Positions 51,224 to 58,544 of a DNA stretch of 64,000 bases are shown piece by piece. The first letter of the stretch is position 1, and each line of letters opens with the position of its first letter. A program made the translations under genes and the position numbers. The DNA is from Halomarinibacterium sp041392125 (lineage in GTDB: Bacteria > Bacteroidota > Bacteroidia > Flavobacteriales > Flavobacteriaceae): the NCBI GenBank assembly GCA_041392125.1, contig JAWKMR010000007.1, positions 124,001 through 188,000 on the forward strand, read 5' to 3'. Below the pieces are notes generated by a model. The model saw only the letters and a program-made list of their open reading frames with translations. It was not told the origin of the DNA and made no database searches.

Positions 51224-52365
51224 ATTTGAAAAAAGAAATATGGAAAGACGTTGAATATGGACAACTAGTGGACCATATAGAAATAAACGAACGTGATCCT
51301 GAAAAGAGAGCAAAAGCAAAATATGTTAGTGTTGAGCATCTTGAAACTTTGGACCTGCGGATTAAAGGTGTAGCCGCAGAAGAACAACCAACATTTTCTA
51401 GAACTTTTAAGAAAGGTCAAATCCTATTTGCCAAAAGAAGGGCTTATCAGAAAAAAGTAGCTGTTGCAGATTTTGATGGCATTTGCTCACCTCACCTTTG
51501 GGCACTTGAAAGTAAAGGTGAATTGCTTCAAGGGTTATTACCATTCATAATGCAGCGAGATGCATTCTATGAATATGTAAACGCTAATTCAGCTGGCACA
51601 ATGTCAACATATTTGAAGTGGCCTGCACTTTCTAAATACCAATTCAAACTCCCACCACAAGACGAGCAAGAAAAAATCCTGAGCCTTTTCCTCACAATGG
51701 AAAAGCAGATTGAGCAAACCGAAGAACAGGAGAAGAATTTGGTGCAAACCAAAAGACAAATCTTGCGTGACCTTTTCTCTGATGGTAGTGCTTTTGGAAC
51801 GGTGTTAAAGGAGAATGATTTTGAAAGCATATCCTTTGGGCAAGTTGCACAACATGTTTCCAAAAGAGTTGAGCCCGCACAAACAGATTTGGAGATTTAT
51901 GTTGGGCTTGAACACCTGGATCCTGATAATTTGAGAATTGAAAGGCAAGGAACTCCTGCAGATGTTAAAGGAACCAAGCTCTTGATTTGGAAAGATGATA
52001 TCATTTTCGGCAAACGAAGAGCATACCAAAGAAAAGTAGCCGTTTCACATTTTGACGGCATTTGCTCTGCTCACTCAATGGTGTTAAGAGCAAAAGAGAA
52101 AAAAATTGATAAAGAATTTCTCCCATACTTTATGCAATCTGATGCATTTATGGATAGAGCCGTTCAAATATCTGAAGGTTCCTTATCGCCTACTATTAAA
52201 TGGAAAGTATTGGAGAAGCAAGAATTCACGATACCAAAACAAGCTTTTCAACAAAAATTCACCCCTGTTTTCAAACAATTTGATAAACTCATTTATCAAC
52301 TTAGAGATCAGAATTCAACTCTAAAAAAACTCAAGCAAAAACTATTAGATGAAATATTAGGATAA
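51220..52365 (+). CDS. hsdS: Type I restriction specificity subunit
   Basis: HsdS chooses the DNA site. The protein has 381 residues with two target-recognition domains, each followed by a helical spacer. The two halves resemble each other strongly: FAKRRAYQKKVAVADFDGIC (about 68-87) matches FGKRRAYQRKVAVSHFDGIC (about 263-282), and both have YVSVEHLE / YVGLEHLD. The coiled spacer between is EKQIEQTEEQEKNLVQTKRQ. This internal duplication is expected for HsdS. I saw no inverted repeat or second hsdS that would allow shuffling. Overlaps: 4 bp with hsdM, 1 bp with hsdR. Confidence 0.93.
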   Translation: MNLKKEIWKDVEYGQLVDHIEINERDPEKRAKAKYVSVEHLETLDLRIKGVAAEEQPTFSRTFKKGQILFAKRRAYQKKVAVADFDGICSPHLWALESKGELLQGLLPFIMQRDAFYEYVNANSAGTMSTYLKWPALSKYQFKLPPQDEQEKILSLFLTMEKQIEQTEEQEKNLVQTKRQILRDLFSDGSAFGTVLKENDFESISFGQVAQHVSKRVEPAQTDLEIYVGLEHLDPDNLRIERQGTPADVKGTKLLIWKDDIIFGKRRAYQRKVAVSHFDGICSAHSMVLRAKEKKIDKEFLPYFMQSDAFMDRAVQISEGSLSPTIKWKVLEKQEFTIPKQAFQQKFTPVFKQFDKLIYQLRDQNSTLKKLKQKLLDEILG

Positions 52366-55343
52366 TGGGATTTAATGAACTCAATAGCGTAGAACACTTT
52401 TTTGTACATCGGCTTACTGGTGTCAATCTGAATGAGGCAAAATCAGGCAATGCAGTAGAAGAACCTATTCCTGTTTATGATGCCGTGAAGTGGCGCTATG
52501 TGCCCAGTGAATTATTAAAGCGAGACATTACAGAAGTCCTGCTTGAAAAAGAGTTAAAAGAATCGCTTTGCAGATTAAATCCTGATATCGACCGTAATCC
52601 TGAAAATGCAGATGAAGTCATAAGGAAACTTCGGGCTATTCTAATTACGGTAGCCAATGTTGGTTTGGTACGAGCCAATGAAGAATTCGCCAAATGGTTA
52701 CGAAACGAACATTCACTTCCCTTCGGTAAAAACGGAGAACACGTAAAAATTAAATTGATTGATTACAAGGAGTTAAAAAACAATTCCTTCATTTTGACCA
52801 ACCAGTTTAAAGTTCATGCCCGTGAAACCAAAATTCCAGATGTGGTTATGTTCATTAATGGAATTCCGGTAGTAGTTGGTGAGTTGAAAACACCAGTTCG
52901 TCCTGCGGTAAGCTGGTATGATGGCGCCCATGAAGTGCATGATATTTATGAAAATGCGGTACCCCAACTTTTTGTTCCCAACATTCTGTCTTTCGCTTCT
53001 GAAGGAAAAGAGCTATTCATTGGTGCAGTAAGAACTCCTTTGGAATTTTGGGCTCCTTGGCGTATTGAAGATGAGAAGGATGAACTGCATCACTTTGCAG
53101 GTTTGCAAGATGTAGCACATCAGTTAACCCATTTGCTCAGACCTTCCACGCTGTTGGACATTCTGCAATACTATTCAGTTTACGGAACCAATAGTTCTAA
53201 AAAGAAAATCAAAGTAGTTTGTCGTTTTCAGCAATATGAAGGAGCAAACACCTTGGTGCAACGTGTTTTAGAAGGTAAGATTAAGAAAGGATTGATTTGG
53301 CATTTCCAGGGTTCAGGAAAATCCTTATTGATGTTGTTTGCTGCTCGAAAACTTCGAAAACAAGCTGAACTCGGAAATCCAACTGTGTTAATTGTAGTTG
53401 ACAGAACAGACCTTGATTCGCAAATCACCAAAGAGTTTGGTTCGGCAGATGTTTCCAATTTCATCACAACAGACAGCATCAAAGAGCTGAACAGTCTACT
53501 TGAAAAAGATACTCGCAAGATCATCATCACCATGATTCATAAGTTTCGGGATGCTTACCCGAATATGAACGAGCGAGAAAATATTATTGTCATGGTAGAT
53601 GAAGCTCACAGAACGCAAGAAGGAAACTTGGGCCGAACTATGCGAGCAGCTTTACCGAACGCATTCTTATTCGGATTAACAGGAACGCCCATCAACAAAG
53701 CAGACAAGAATACCTTCTGGGCTTTTGGAGCAGAAGAAGACGAAGGTGGTTATATGAGCCGCTATACTTTTCAGGATAGTATTCGCGATAAAGCAACCCT
53801 GCCGTTACACTTCGAACCAAGACTTCCTAATTACCACATTGACAAAGAGGCATTAAATACTGCTTTTCAGGAAATGGCGAATGACTTAAGCGAAGAAGAC
53901 CGCAACAAGCTGAGTCAGAAAGCCGCCAAAATGAATGAGTTTCTAAAAGCTCCCGAGAGAGTTCAAACCATTATTGAAGATATAGTAGAGCATTACGAAA
54001 AACATGTCGCTCCCGAAGGTTTTAAGGCAATGATTGTAACTCCCGACCGTCAGGCTTGCATACAATATAAAGAAGCTTTAGACCAACTGATGCCTGAGAA
54101 TAGCAGCAAAGTGGTTATTAGTACCTCTGCCAATGACGACTTTGACTTCAAACAAAAATGGGGCGTTGACAAAGACAAGCAAGAAAAGATAGTTGAGGAG
54201 TTTAATGATCCAAATTCAGCATTGAAATTCATCATAGTGACCGCAAAACTTTTAACGGGATTTGACTCGCCTGTTTTGCAAACCATGTACTTGGACAAGT
54301 CACTGAAAGACCATACACTTTTGCAGGCTATTTGTCGCACCAACCGACTATTCCCAAATAAGACATTTGGAAGAATTGTGGACTACTTTGGTGTATTTGA
54401 CGATACAGCACAGGCACTTGCTTTTGATGAAGAAACTGTAAAAACCGTAATTACCAACCTACAGGAGTTAAAAGATAAGCTTCCAGAATACATGGAAAAA
54501 TGCTTGGCTCATTTTGAAGGTGTGGACAGAACCAAAGAAGGTTTTGAAGGATTGGAAGCTGCTCAAAATGCTATTGGAAATAATGAAAAGAGAGATGCAT
54601 TTGCCAAAGACTTTTCTGTGCTGTCCAAACTATGGGAAGCATTAAGTCCTGACGAAATTCTGAACCAATATCAGAAAGACTACAAATGGCTTTCGCAGGT
54701 TTACACTTCAGTAAAACCACCTTCAGATGATAATGGTCGATTGTTATGGCACGCATTGGGTGCACAAACAACCGCTTTAATTCACGAACACATTCATGTT
54801 GCTGGAATCAATCACGACATGGAAGAAATGGTGTTAGATGCAGATGTGATTGAAAATCTGATGAACAAAAAGAATCCGAAAGAAGCGGAACGTATCGTGA
54901 AGATTCTAATTGGTCGATTTAAAAAGAATCCAGGCGATCCAAAGTTCAAAGCACTTGGTGAACGCCTTGAAGCATTGCGTGACAAAGCAGAGCAAGGATT
55001 GATAAGCAGTGTTGAATTCATAAAGCAACTTTGCGAATTGGCAAAAGATACTTTAAGAGCCGAAAGAGAAATCATTTCCACACAAGAACAGAAATCGGCA
55101 AAGGCAGCTTTGACCGAATTGTTCCTTGAAATGAAAACCAACCAGACTCCTGCAATTGTTGAACGCATTGTGACTGAAATAGATGAAATCGTGAAGATTG
55201 TCCGTTTTGATGGCTGGCAAACTTCAGTTACTGGAGAAAGAGAAGTACAGAAATCATTGAGAAAAACATTGTTGAAATATAAACTTCATAAGGAAGAGGA
55301 ATTGTTTAATAGAGCATATGAGTATATAAAAGAATATTATTAA
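52365..55343 (+). CDS. hsdR: Type I restriction endonuclease subunit
   Basis: This 992-residue motor and nuclease has an N-terminal PD-(D/E)xK-type nuclease region with PDVVMFINGIPVVVGELKTP (Asp, Glu and Lys near 155-175). Helicase motif I is WHFQGSGKSLLM (about 315-326), the DEAH box is VDEAHRTQEG (about 410-419), motif III is LFGLTGTPI, and motif VI is LLQAICRTNRLFP. The C-terminal domain binds the methyltransferase core. It translocates DNA and cuts away from unmethylated sites. It is complete with no frameshift and closes the operon. Confidence 0.95.
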   Translation: MGFNELNSVEHFFVHRLTGVNLNEAKSGNAVEEPIPVYDAVKWRYVPSELLKRDITEVLLEKELKESLCRLNPDIDRNPENADEVIRKLRAILITVANVGLVRANEEFAKWLRNEHSLPFGKNGEHVKIKLIDYKELKNNSFILTNQFKVHARETKIPDVVMFINGIPVVVGELKTPVRPAVSWYDGAHEVHDIYENAVPQLFVPNILSFASEGKELFIGAVRTPLEFWAPWRIEDEKDELHHFAGLQDVAHQLTHLLRPSTLLDILQYYSVYGTNSSKKKIKVVCRFQQYEGANTLVQRVLEGKIKKGLIWHFQGSGKSLLMLFAARKLRKQAELGNPTVLIVVDRTDLDSQITKEFGSADVSNFITTDSIKELNSLLEKDTRKIIITMIHKFRDAYPNMNERENIIVMVDEAHRTQEGNLGRTMRAALPNAFLFGLTGTPINKADKNTFWAFGAEEDEGGYMSRYTFQDSIRDKATLPLHFEPRLPNYHIDKEALNTAFQEMANDLSEEDRNKLSQKAAKMNEFLKAPERVQTIIEDIVEHYEKHVAPEGFKAMIVTPDRQACIQYKEALDQLMPENSSKVVISTSANDDFDFKQKWGVDKDKQEKIVEEFNDPNSALKFIIVTAKLLTGFDSPVLQTMYLDKSLKDHTLLQAICRTNRLFPNKTFGRIVDYFGVFDDTAQALAFDEETVKTVITNLQELKDKLPEYMEKCLAHFEGVDRTKEGFEGLEAAQNAIGNNEKRDAFAKDFSVLSKLWEALSPDEILNQYQKDYKWLSQVYTSVKPPSDDNGRLLWHALGAQTTALIHEHIHVAGINHDMEEMVLDADVIENLMNKKNPKEAERIVKILIGRFKKNPGDPKFKALGERLEALRDKAEQGLISSVEFIKQLCELAKDTLRAEREIISTQEQKSAKAALTELFLEMKTNQTPAIVERIVTEIDEIVKIVRFDGWQTSVTGEREVQKSLRKTLLKYKLHKEEELFNRAYEYIKEYY

Positions 55344-55449
55344 AATAAAACCATAGCAATAACATATTTAAAAATCCCTCTTTCTGTGTCCTCTATTATA
55401 CAATTTTTACACTATTTAATCATAAAGCAAGTAGGTACTTTGTAGTTAC

Positions 55450-55629
55450 TCAAGACTTCTCTCCCTCCCTAAAATCCCGATAACACTCAAAACAATGGTA
55501 CTTTCTTCTCCCTAAAAACAAGGGAAACCCCAGCAATAGCACTGAAATAGCAAACGATTTCCCCGAAAAGCGAATCCTTCGGGTTTCGGTACTTTGGCAA
55601 TAGGGGCAAGGCTTAGAAGAAACCACCAC
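55450..55629 (-). CDS. Small zinc-ribbon membrane protein overlapping the DUF2007 gene
   Basis: This is a frame of about 59 residues starting at GTG 55629 (or TTG 55632), 17 bp inside the end of the DUF2007 gene. It has PCPYCQSTETRRIRFSGKSF, a hydrophobic helix AISVLLLGFPLFLG, then KYHCFECYRDF, so two CxxC pairs flank one membrane segment, a zinc-ribbon layout. It may be a separate coupled gene, or the tail of the DUF2007 protein reached by a frameshift. The open frame further upstream is only the shadow of DUF2007. Confidence 0.5.
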   Translation of the reverse strand: MVVSSKPCPYCQSTETRRIRFSGKSFAISVLLLGFPLFLGRRKYHCFECYRDFREGEKS

Positions 55630-55990
55630 CAAACAAGTAAAACAGTTGTACGAGAAAGAAAATAACAAAAACCACCAGAAACAACTGTACGCCCCATGGC
55701 ATATGTTTATAAAACTCCTTAAACGAAAAGGGCGTTTCAGGAGCCTCGGGCTTTTCAAAAAGAATATGCTGTTCAAAACCGTGTTCCCGTAGCAAGCTAA
55801 GGGCAGTGTCTTTTTGTGCGGTGGGTACCTCCAGCCGTATATTCCCAATGGCATTGGAATAAAAGTTATGTACCTGTACGGTAAGCTCGTCCCGTACATA
55901 ACAAGCAATGTCGTGCGATTCCAAAAAGGAGCGCACTACGGCCAATTCGCCAGGATAGGTAAAGGTGGCAATGGTTTCATAATCCTGCAT
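55613..55990 (-). CDS. DUF2007 domain protein (putative signal-transducing)
   Basis: This 125-residue protein starts at ATG 55990 (MQDYETIATF). The DUF2007 core is clear: YPGELAVVRSFLESHDIACYV (about 12-32), the constant TVQVHNFYSNAIGNIRLEVP (about 37-56) and a short helix ALSLLREHGF. The C-terminal 30 residues form a transmembrane helix (VQLFLVVFVIFFLVQLFYLFG). The family is a small PII-like domain of unknown role. It overlaps a zinc-ribbon frame at its 3' end. Confidence 0.8.
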   Translation of the reverse strand: MQDYETIATFTYPGELAVVRSFLESHDIACYVRDELTVQVHNFYSNAIGNIRLEVPTAQKDTALSLLREHGFEQHILFEKPEAPETPFSFKEFYKHMPWGVQLFLVVFVIFFLVQLFYLFGGGFF

Positions 55991-56042
55991 AGGTAAAGAT
56001 AACAAAAGGAACTTTTAGGATAGTATAAATCCCATATATAAA

Positions 56043-56068
56043 TAAAAAACCCCCTCTTGTAAGGGGGC
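56043..56068 (-). terminator. Terminator downstream of the 266-aa hypothetical gene
   Basis: Minus-strand hairpin CCCCC-TTACAAGA-GGGGG followed by TTTTTT, about 95 bp past the stop. Confidence 0.75.
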
Positions 56069-56124
56069 TTCTCTTTTTGGTAAAACAGGGGCGGGTCCTA
56101 GGGGAGCGATAAGAATCAACCAAA

Positions 56125-56162
56125 GCTCACCCATAACCCTTCACCCTTCACCCTTCACCATG
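56125..56162 (-). repeat. GGTGAAG heptads after the stop of the 266-aa gene
   Basis: On the minus strand the stop TAA is followed by CAT and then GGTGAAG three times, then GGTTATG and GGTGAGC. These are the same sense-strand heptads found after four plus-strand genes. Confidence 0.85.
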
Positions 56163-56963
56163 TTAGGCTACTTTCTCAATTCGCAGCGACTGCTTCCCGT
56201 GTAACGGGTACATGGTCCCGTTCGATTCCTGGAAAAACAGCACCCCCACCACACTAATGGAAACCACTGTTTCCGGCATGGGGTCTGTGAGTTCCAAATC
56301 GGTACTCAGGGTCTCAGGGGTACTGCTTCCTTCTTCCTCATAAGGCACAAGGGCTCCCATAGCTACCGCACGTCGCTCTGCAAATTCCGGCACCACGGGT
56401 TCGTAAAACTTCGTCTCTTCGTCAAACGCATGGTCACTTAAAGCTGTCGTGGCCAAAAAGAACTGGTAGTGCGTCGTCCCTTCGGGTACATGCAGGTCCT
56501 TATTCGCAAAAGAGGGCAGCTCCCATGTCACCACACTGCGGTTCGCGTCAATTTCAGGGGCGGGATACAGTGCCTTAAACACCTCTTTAAATTCCCGTGT
56601 TTCATTAAACTCAAACTTGTCAAAGAACTTGATATTAGGAGCCATAAGGATGTCACGTTGCCCCCGTTTTCCGGGCCCTTTAGACGCCAGTCGTTTAAAC
56701 AGTCCCGTAAGGCGTGAGGCGGCCAACGAGCCACCCTGTTCAGAGATCAACGCATTCAGCGTATGTCTAAAAAACTTCGATACTCGGGCGGCTCCGCCAA
56801 ACTCCTGCATATTCTCCCGGGTACGTTTAAAGTTCGGGTCTTTTAAAATACGATCCTTATCTAGGGATCCCTTCTTTCGAACCAATTGTTTTCCACTTCG
56901 CTCATAAAACGTAAGATCATCAAAGGTTCCTTCCAACTTAATAAAACTTTTTTGTCTTCCCAT
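56163..56963 (-). CDS. Conserved hypothetical protein (266 aa)
   Basis: The family is one I do not have a name for. It has no signal peptide or membrane helix. The N-terminal part is basic (GRQKSFIKLEGTFDDLTFYE; RKKGSLDKDRILKDPNFKRT; GGAARVSKFFRHTLN) and the C-terminal half is acidic and beta-rich, ending HGKQSLRIEKVA. Similar proteins starting GRQKSFIKLEGT... occur in Bacteroidota, to my recollection, near mobile or repeat-rich DNA. Its GC content is higher than that of the neighbouring restriction genes. Confidence 0.65.
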   Translation of the reverse strand: MGRQKSFIKLEGTFDDLTFYERSGKQLVRKKGSLDKDRILKDPNFKRTRENMQEFGGAARVSKFFRHTLNALISEQGGSLAASRLTGLFKRLASKGPGKRGQRDILMAPNIKFFDKFEFNETREFKEVFKALYPAPEIDANRSVVTWELPSFANKDLHVPEGTTHYQFFLATTALSDHAFDEETKFYEPVVPEFAERRAVAMGALVPYEEEGSSTPETLSTDLELTDPMPETVVSISVVGVLFFQESNGTMYPLHGKQSLRIEKVA

Positions 56964-57094
56964 GATTTCTAATTTTTAAGGGTTTAACATTCATTGTATC
57001 GGTGGGTTTGTATGGTTTCATTTTTTTACCCCTTCCAAACCCCTGTTCCGGAATCCGATGGGTCAAACATAGAACGGCTTTTTCGAACCCGCAA

Positions 57095-57295
57095 GAGGCG
57101 AGCGCCGTGTACGCCGTTTTCGACCGTTTTTGCCGAAAACGACCATTTTTGCCGAAAATGACCTTTTTTGCCGTGCTTTAAAAAGGCTACTACTCCGTAT
57201 TAAAGTCGTGTTTACTTCGTGTTTACTCCGTGTTTAAGTCGTATTAAAGGCGTCACTACTCCGTGTTTACTTCGTGTTTACTTCGTCTTTTAAGG
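57095..57295 (+). repeat. Two short tandem arrays: CGACC...TTTTGCCGAAAA and TACTTCGTGTT
   Basis: 57115-57175 repeats a unit of about 20 bp (TTTTTGCCGAAAA followed by CGACC or TGACC) three times. 57186-57290 repeats ACTTCGTGTTT / ACTCCGTGTTT / AAGTCGTATTAA about nine times. The gap 56964-58544 holds only repeats. Confidence 0.85.
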
Positions 57296-57470
57296 GTAAA
57301 GGGTGAATGGTAAAGGGTGAATGGTAAAGGGTAAAGGGTCAAAGGTCAAAGGTCAAAGGTCAAAGGTCAAAGGTCAAAGGTCAAAGGTCAAAGGTCAAAG
57401 GTCTAACATCTAACATACCAATAATCCAACAATCCAAAACCCAAAACCCAAGACCCAAGACGAACTAAGA
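57296..57470 (+). repeat. Satellite block: GGGTAAA and AAAGGTC heptads, then CCAACAATC / CCCAAGA units
   Basis: About 15 heptads, then ATCTAACATACCAATAATCC, CCAAAACCCAAAACCC and CCCAAGA units. The order is the same as at 40992 and 42273, but no plus-strand gene precedes it. Confidence 0.9.
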
Positions 57471-57477
57471 TTTATAA

Positions 57478-57690
57478 ACCGTCCCTACGATTCGACTTCG
57501 GGACATGGTATTCGAGCCTTTATTACATCCCCCTCAGTCCCCCTTCAAAGGGGGAAATAGATATAGTTCTAAAGAAACCCCTCCCTTTGAAGGGAGGTTG
57601 GGAGGGATGTTATTTATGGACCTACGATTCAACTTCTAAGTCTTCTTTAGAAATAACCCAAAGGAATTTCATTAATAGACGGTGGCGCAA
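57478..57690 (+). repeat. Hairpin module copy, double palindrome at 57525-57610
   Basis: Same boundaries; the loop reads AAATAGATATAGTTCTAAAG instead of AAATATACCTAGTTCTAAAG, and the right side is more diverged. Confidence 0.9.
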
Positions 57691-57709
57691 GCTTAGTCAG
57701 CATTAAAAG

Positions 57710-57905
57710 ACTGTCCCTACGTTTCGACTTCGGGTCCCCGCCGTTTGAAACTTTGAGAACAACAAAAAGCTGTTTGAGCCCAAAGGGCGAGTTCTTTTTG
57801 TTGCAAAGTGAAAACGTAGCGGGTGAATAAGAAACGTCAGGACTAGATTTTTTTGTTTCTTTTTTCATCAATGGAAAAAAGAAAAGAAAGAAAAGCAATG
57901 GGAAA
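57710..57905 (+). ncRNA. Putative structured RNA element, copy 5 (third stem class)
   Basis: Constant strings TGTTTGAG, CGAGTT, GTAGCGGGTGA and GGACTAGA; stems CGTTT/AAACG, CTTTG/CAAAG, CAACAAAAAG/CTTTTTGTTG; apical CCC-AAA-GGG; 3' hairpin TTTCTTTTTT/AAAAAAGAAA. Confidence 0.5.
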
Positions 57906-58010
57906 AAGAACAGAAAGAAAGGCAATGCTTGATAGCTGATTGCTGATTGTTGATTTTTGACAGGAATTTAATGAAGGAATTTCAGTGCTTCTCGGTGGTG
58001 CAAGCGGAAC

Positions 58011-58088
58011 GGTGAAGGCTCATAAGAGTTCATTCATTTTCCCCACCCTAATGGGGAGGGGTTAGGGGTGGGGACTATCCCAAGACCC
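58011..58088 (+). repeat. GGTGAAGGCTCATAAGAG tail cassette, second copy
   Basis: Matches 41395-41466, with a hairpin CCCCACCCTAA / TTAGGGGTGGGG. The 41395 copy has a weaker palindrome there. Confidence 0.8.
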
Positions 58089-58104
58089 AAGACCCAAAAC
58101 CCTA

Positions 58105-58197
58105 AAGCTTCACTTTTAGCTGTTTCCATATAGATCGGGAATTAGCTCGTCTTCACTCGCTGAGTCCTTTTGGATGAAGCCGAAACAAAGACAAAAT
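58105..58197 (+). repeat. GGGAATTAGCTCGT...GCTGAGTCC cassette, copy 1
   Basis: Hairpin TAAAG-CTTCA-CTTTA, then ATTAGCTCGTCTTCACTCGC, TGAGTCCTTTTGGAT, GCCGAAACAAAGACAAAA. A second copy is at 58345. Confidence 0.8.
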
Positions 58198-58335
58198 GTA
58201 AGACATAAGACATAAGACACAAGAGACAAGAACCAAGAACCAAGACGCAACTATCTAATATACCAACCATCCAATATACCAACCATCGAATATACCAACC
58301 ATCCAATATACCAACCATCCAATATACTAACTTAC
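58198..58335 (+). repeat. Satellites: ACATAAG heptads and CCAATATAC / CAACCAT units
   Basis: AGACATAAGACATAAGACAC and AGACAAGAACCAAGAACC give way to five copies of a 16-bp unit CCAACCATCCAATATA. Confidence 0.9.
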
Positions 58336-58344
58336 CATAACCCC

Positions 58345-58456
58345 AAAAGCTTCGCTTTATGGCTATTTTAAGAGATTGGGAATTAGCTCGTTTACACTCG
58401 CTGAGTCCTTTTTGGAAAAGCCGGAACAAAGACAAAACCCAAAAGGCTACGCCTTT
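58345..58456 (+). repeat. GGGAATTAGCTCGT...GCTGAGTCC cassette, copy 2
   Basis: Hairpin AAAGC-TTC-GCTTT where copy 1 has TAAAG-CTTCA-CTTTA. After the shared GCCGGAACAAAGACAAAA end comes AAAGGC-TAC-GCCTTT. Confidence 0.8.
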
Positions 58457-58510
58457 ACTGTCTTTTTTGTTTTCTTACACCGAAAAGCAAGCTTTCCGTT
58501 TTGAAAACAA

Positions 58511-58537
58511 AAAACCCAACACATCGTGTTGGGTTTT
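58511..58537 (-). terminator. Terminator of the tRNA-Met transcript
   Basis: Arms AAAACCCAACAC and GTGTTGGGTTTT around ATC, 8 bp past the tRNA 3' end on the minus strand. Confidence 0.85.
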
Positions 58538-58544
58538 GTCTTTG

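Noticed and set aside
51220..52365. Phase-variable hsdS system
   Set aside because: No second hsdS, recombinase or inverted repeat was seen next to the gene; similarity of the two halves is normal for HsdS.
55630..55908. 152-residue protein ending in the zinc ribbon
   Set aside because: The N-terminal two thirds are the out-of-frame shadow of the DUF2007 gene.
36427..58544. Prophage or integrative element
   Set aside because: No integrase, transposase, capsid, portal or conjugation gene is visible; the tRNA-Met at 58545 is intact with no obvious duplicated 3' end found nearby.
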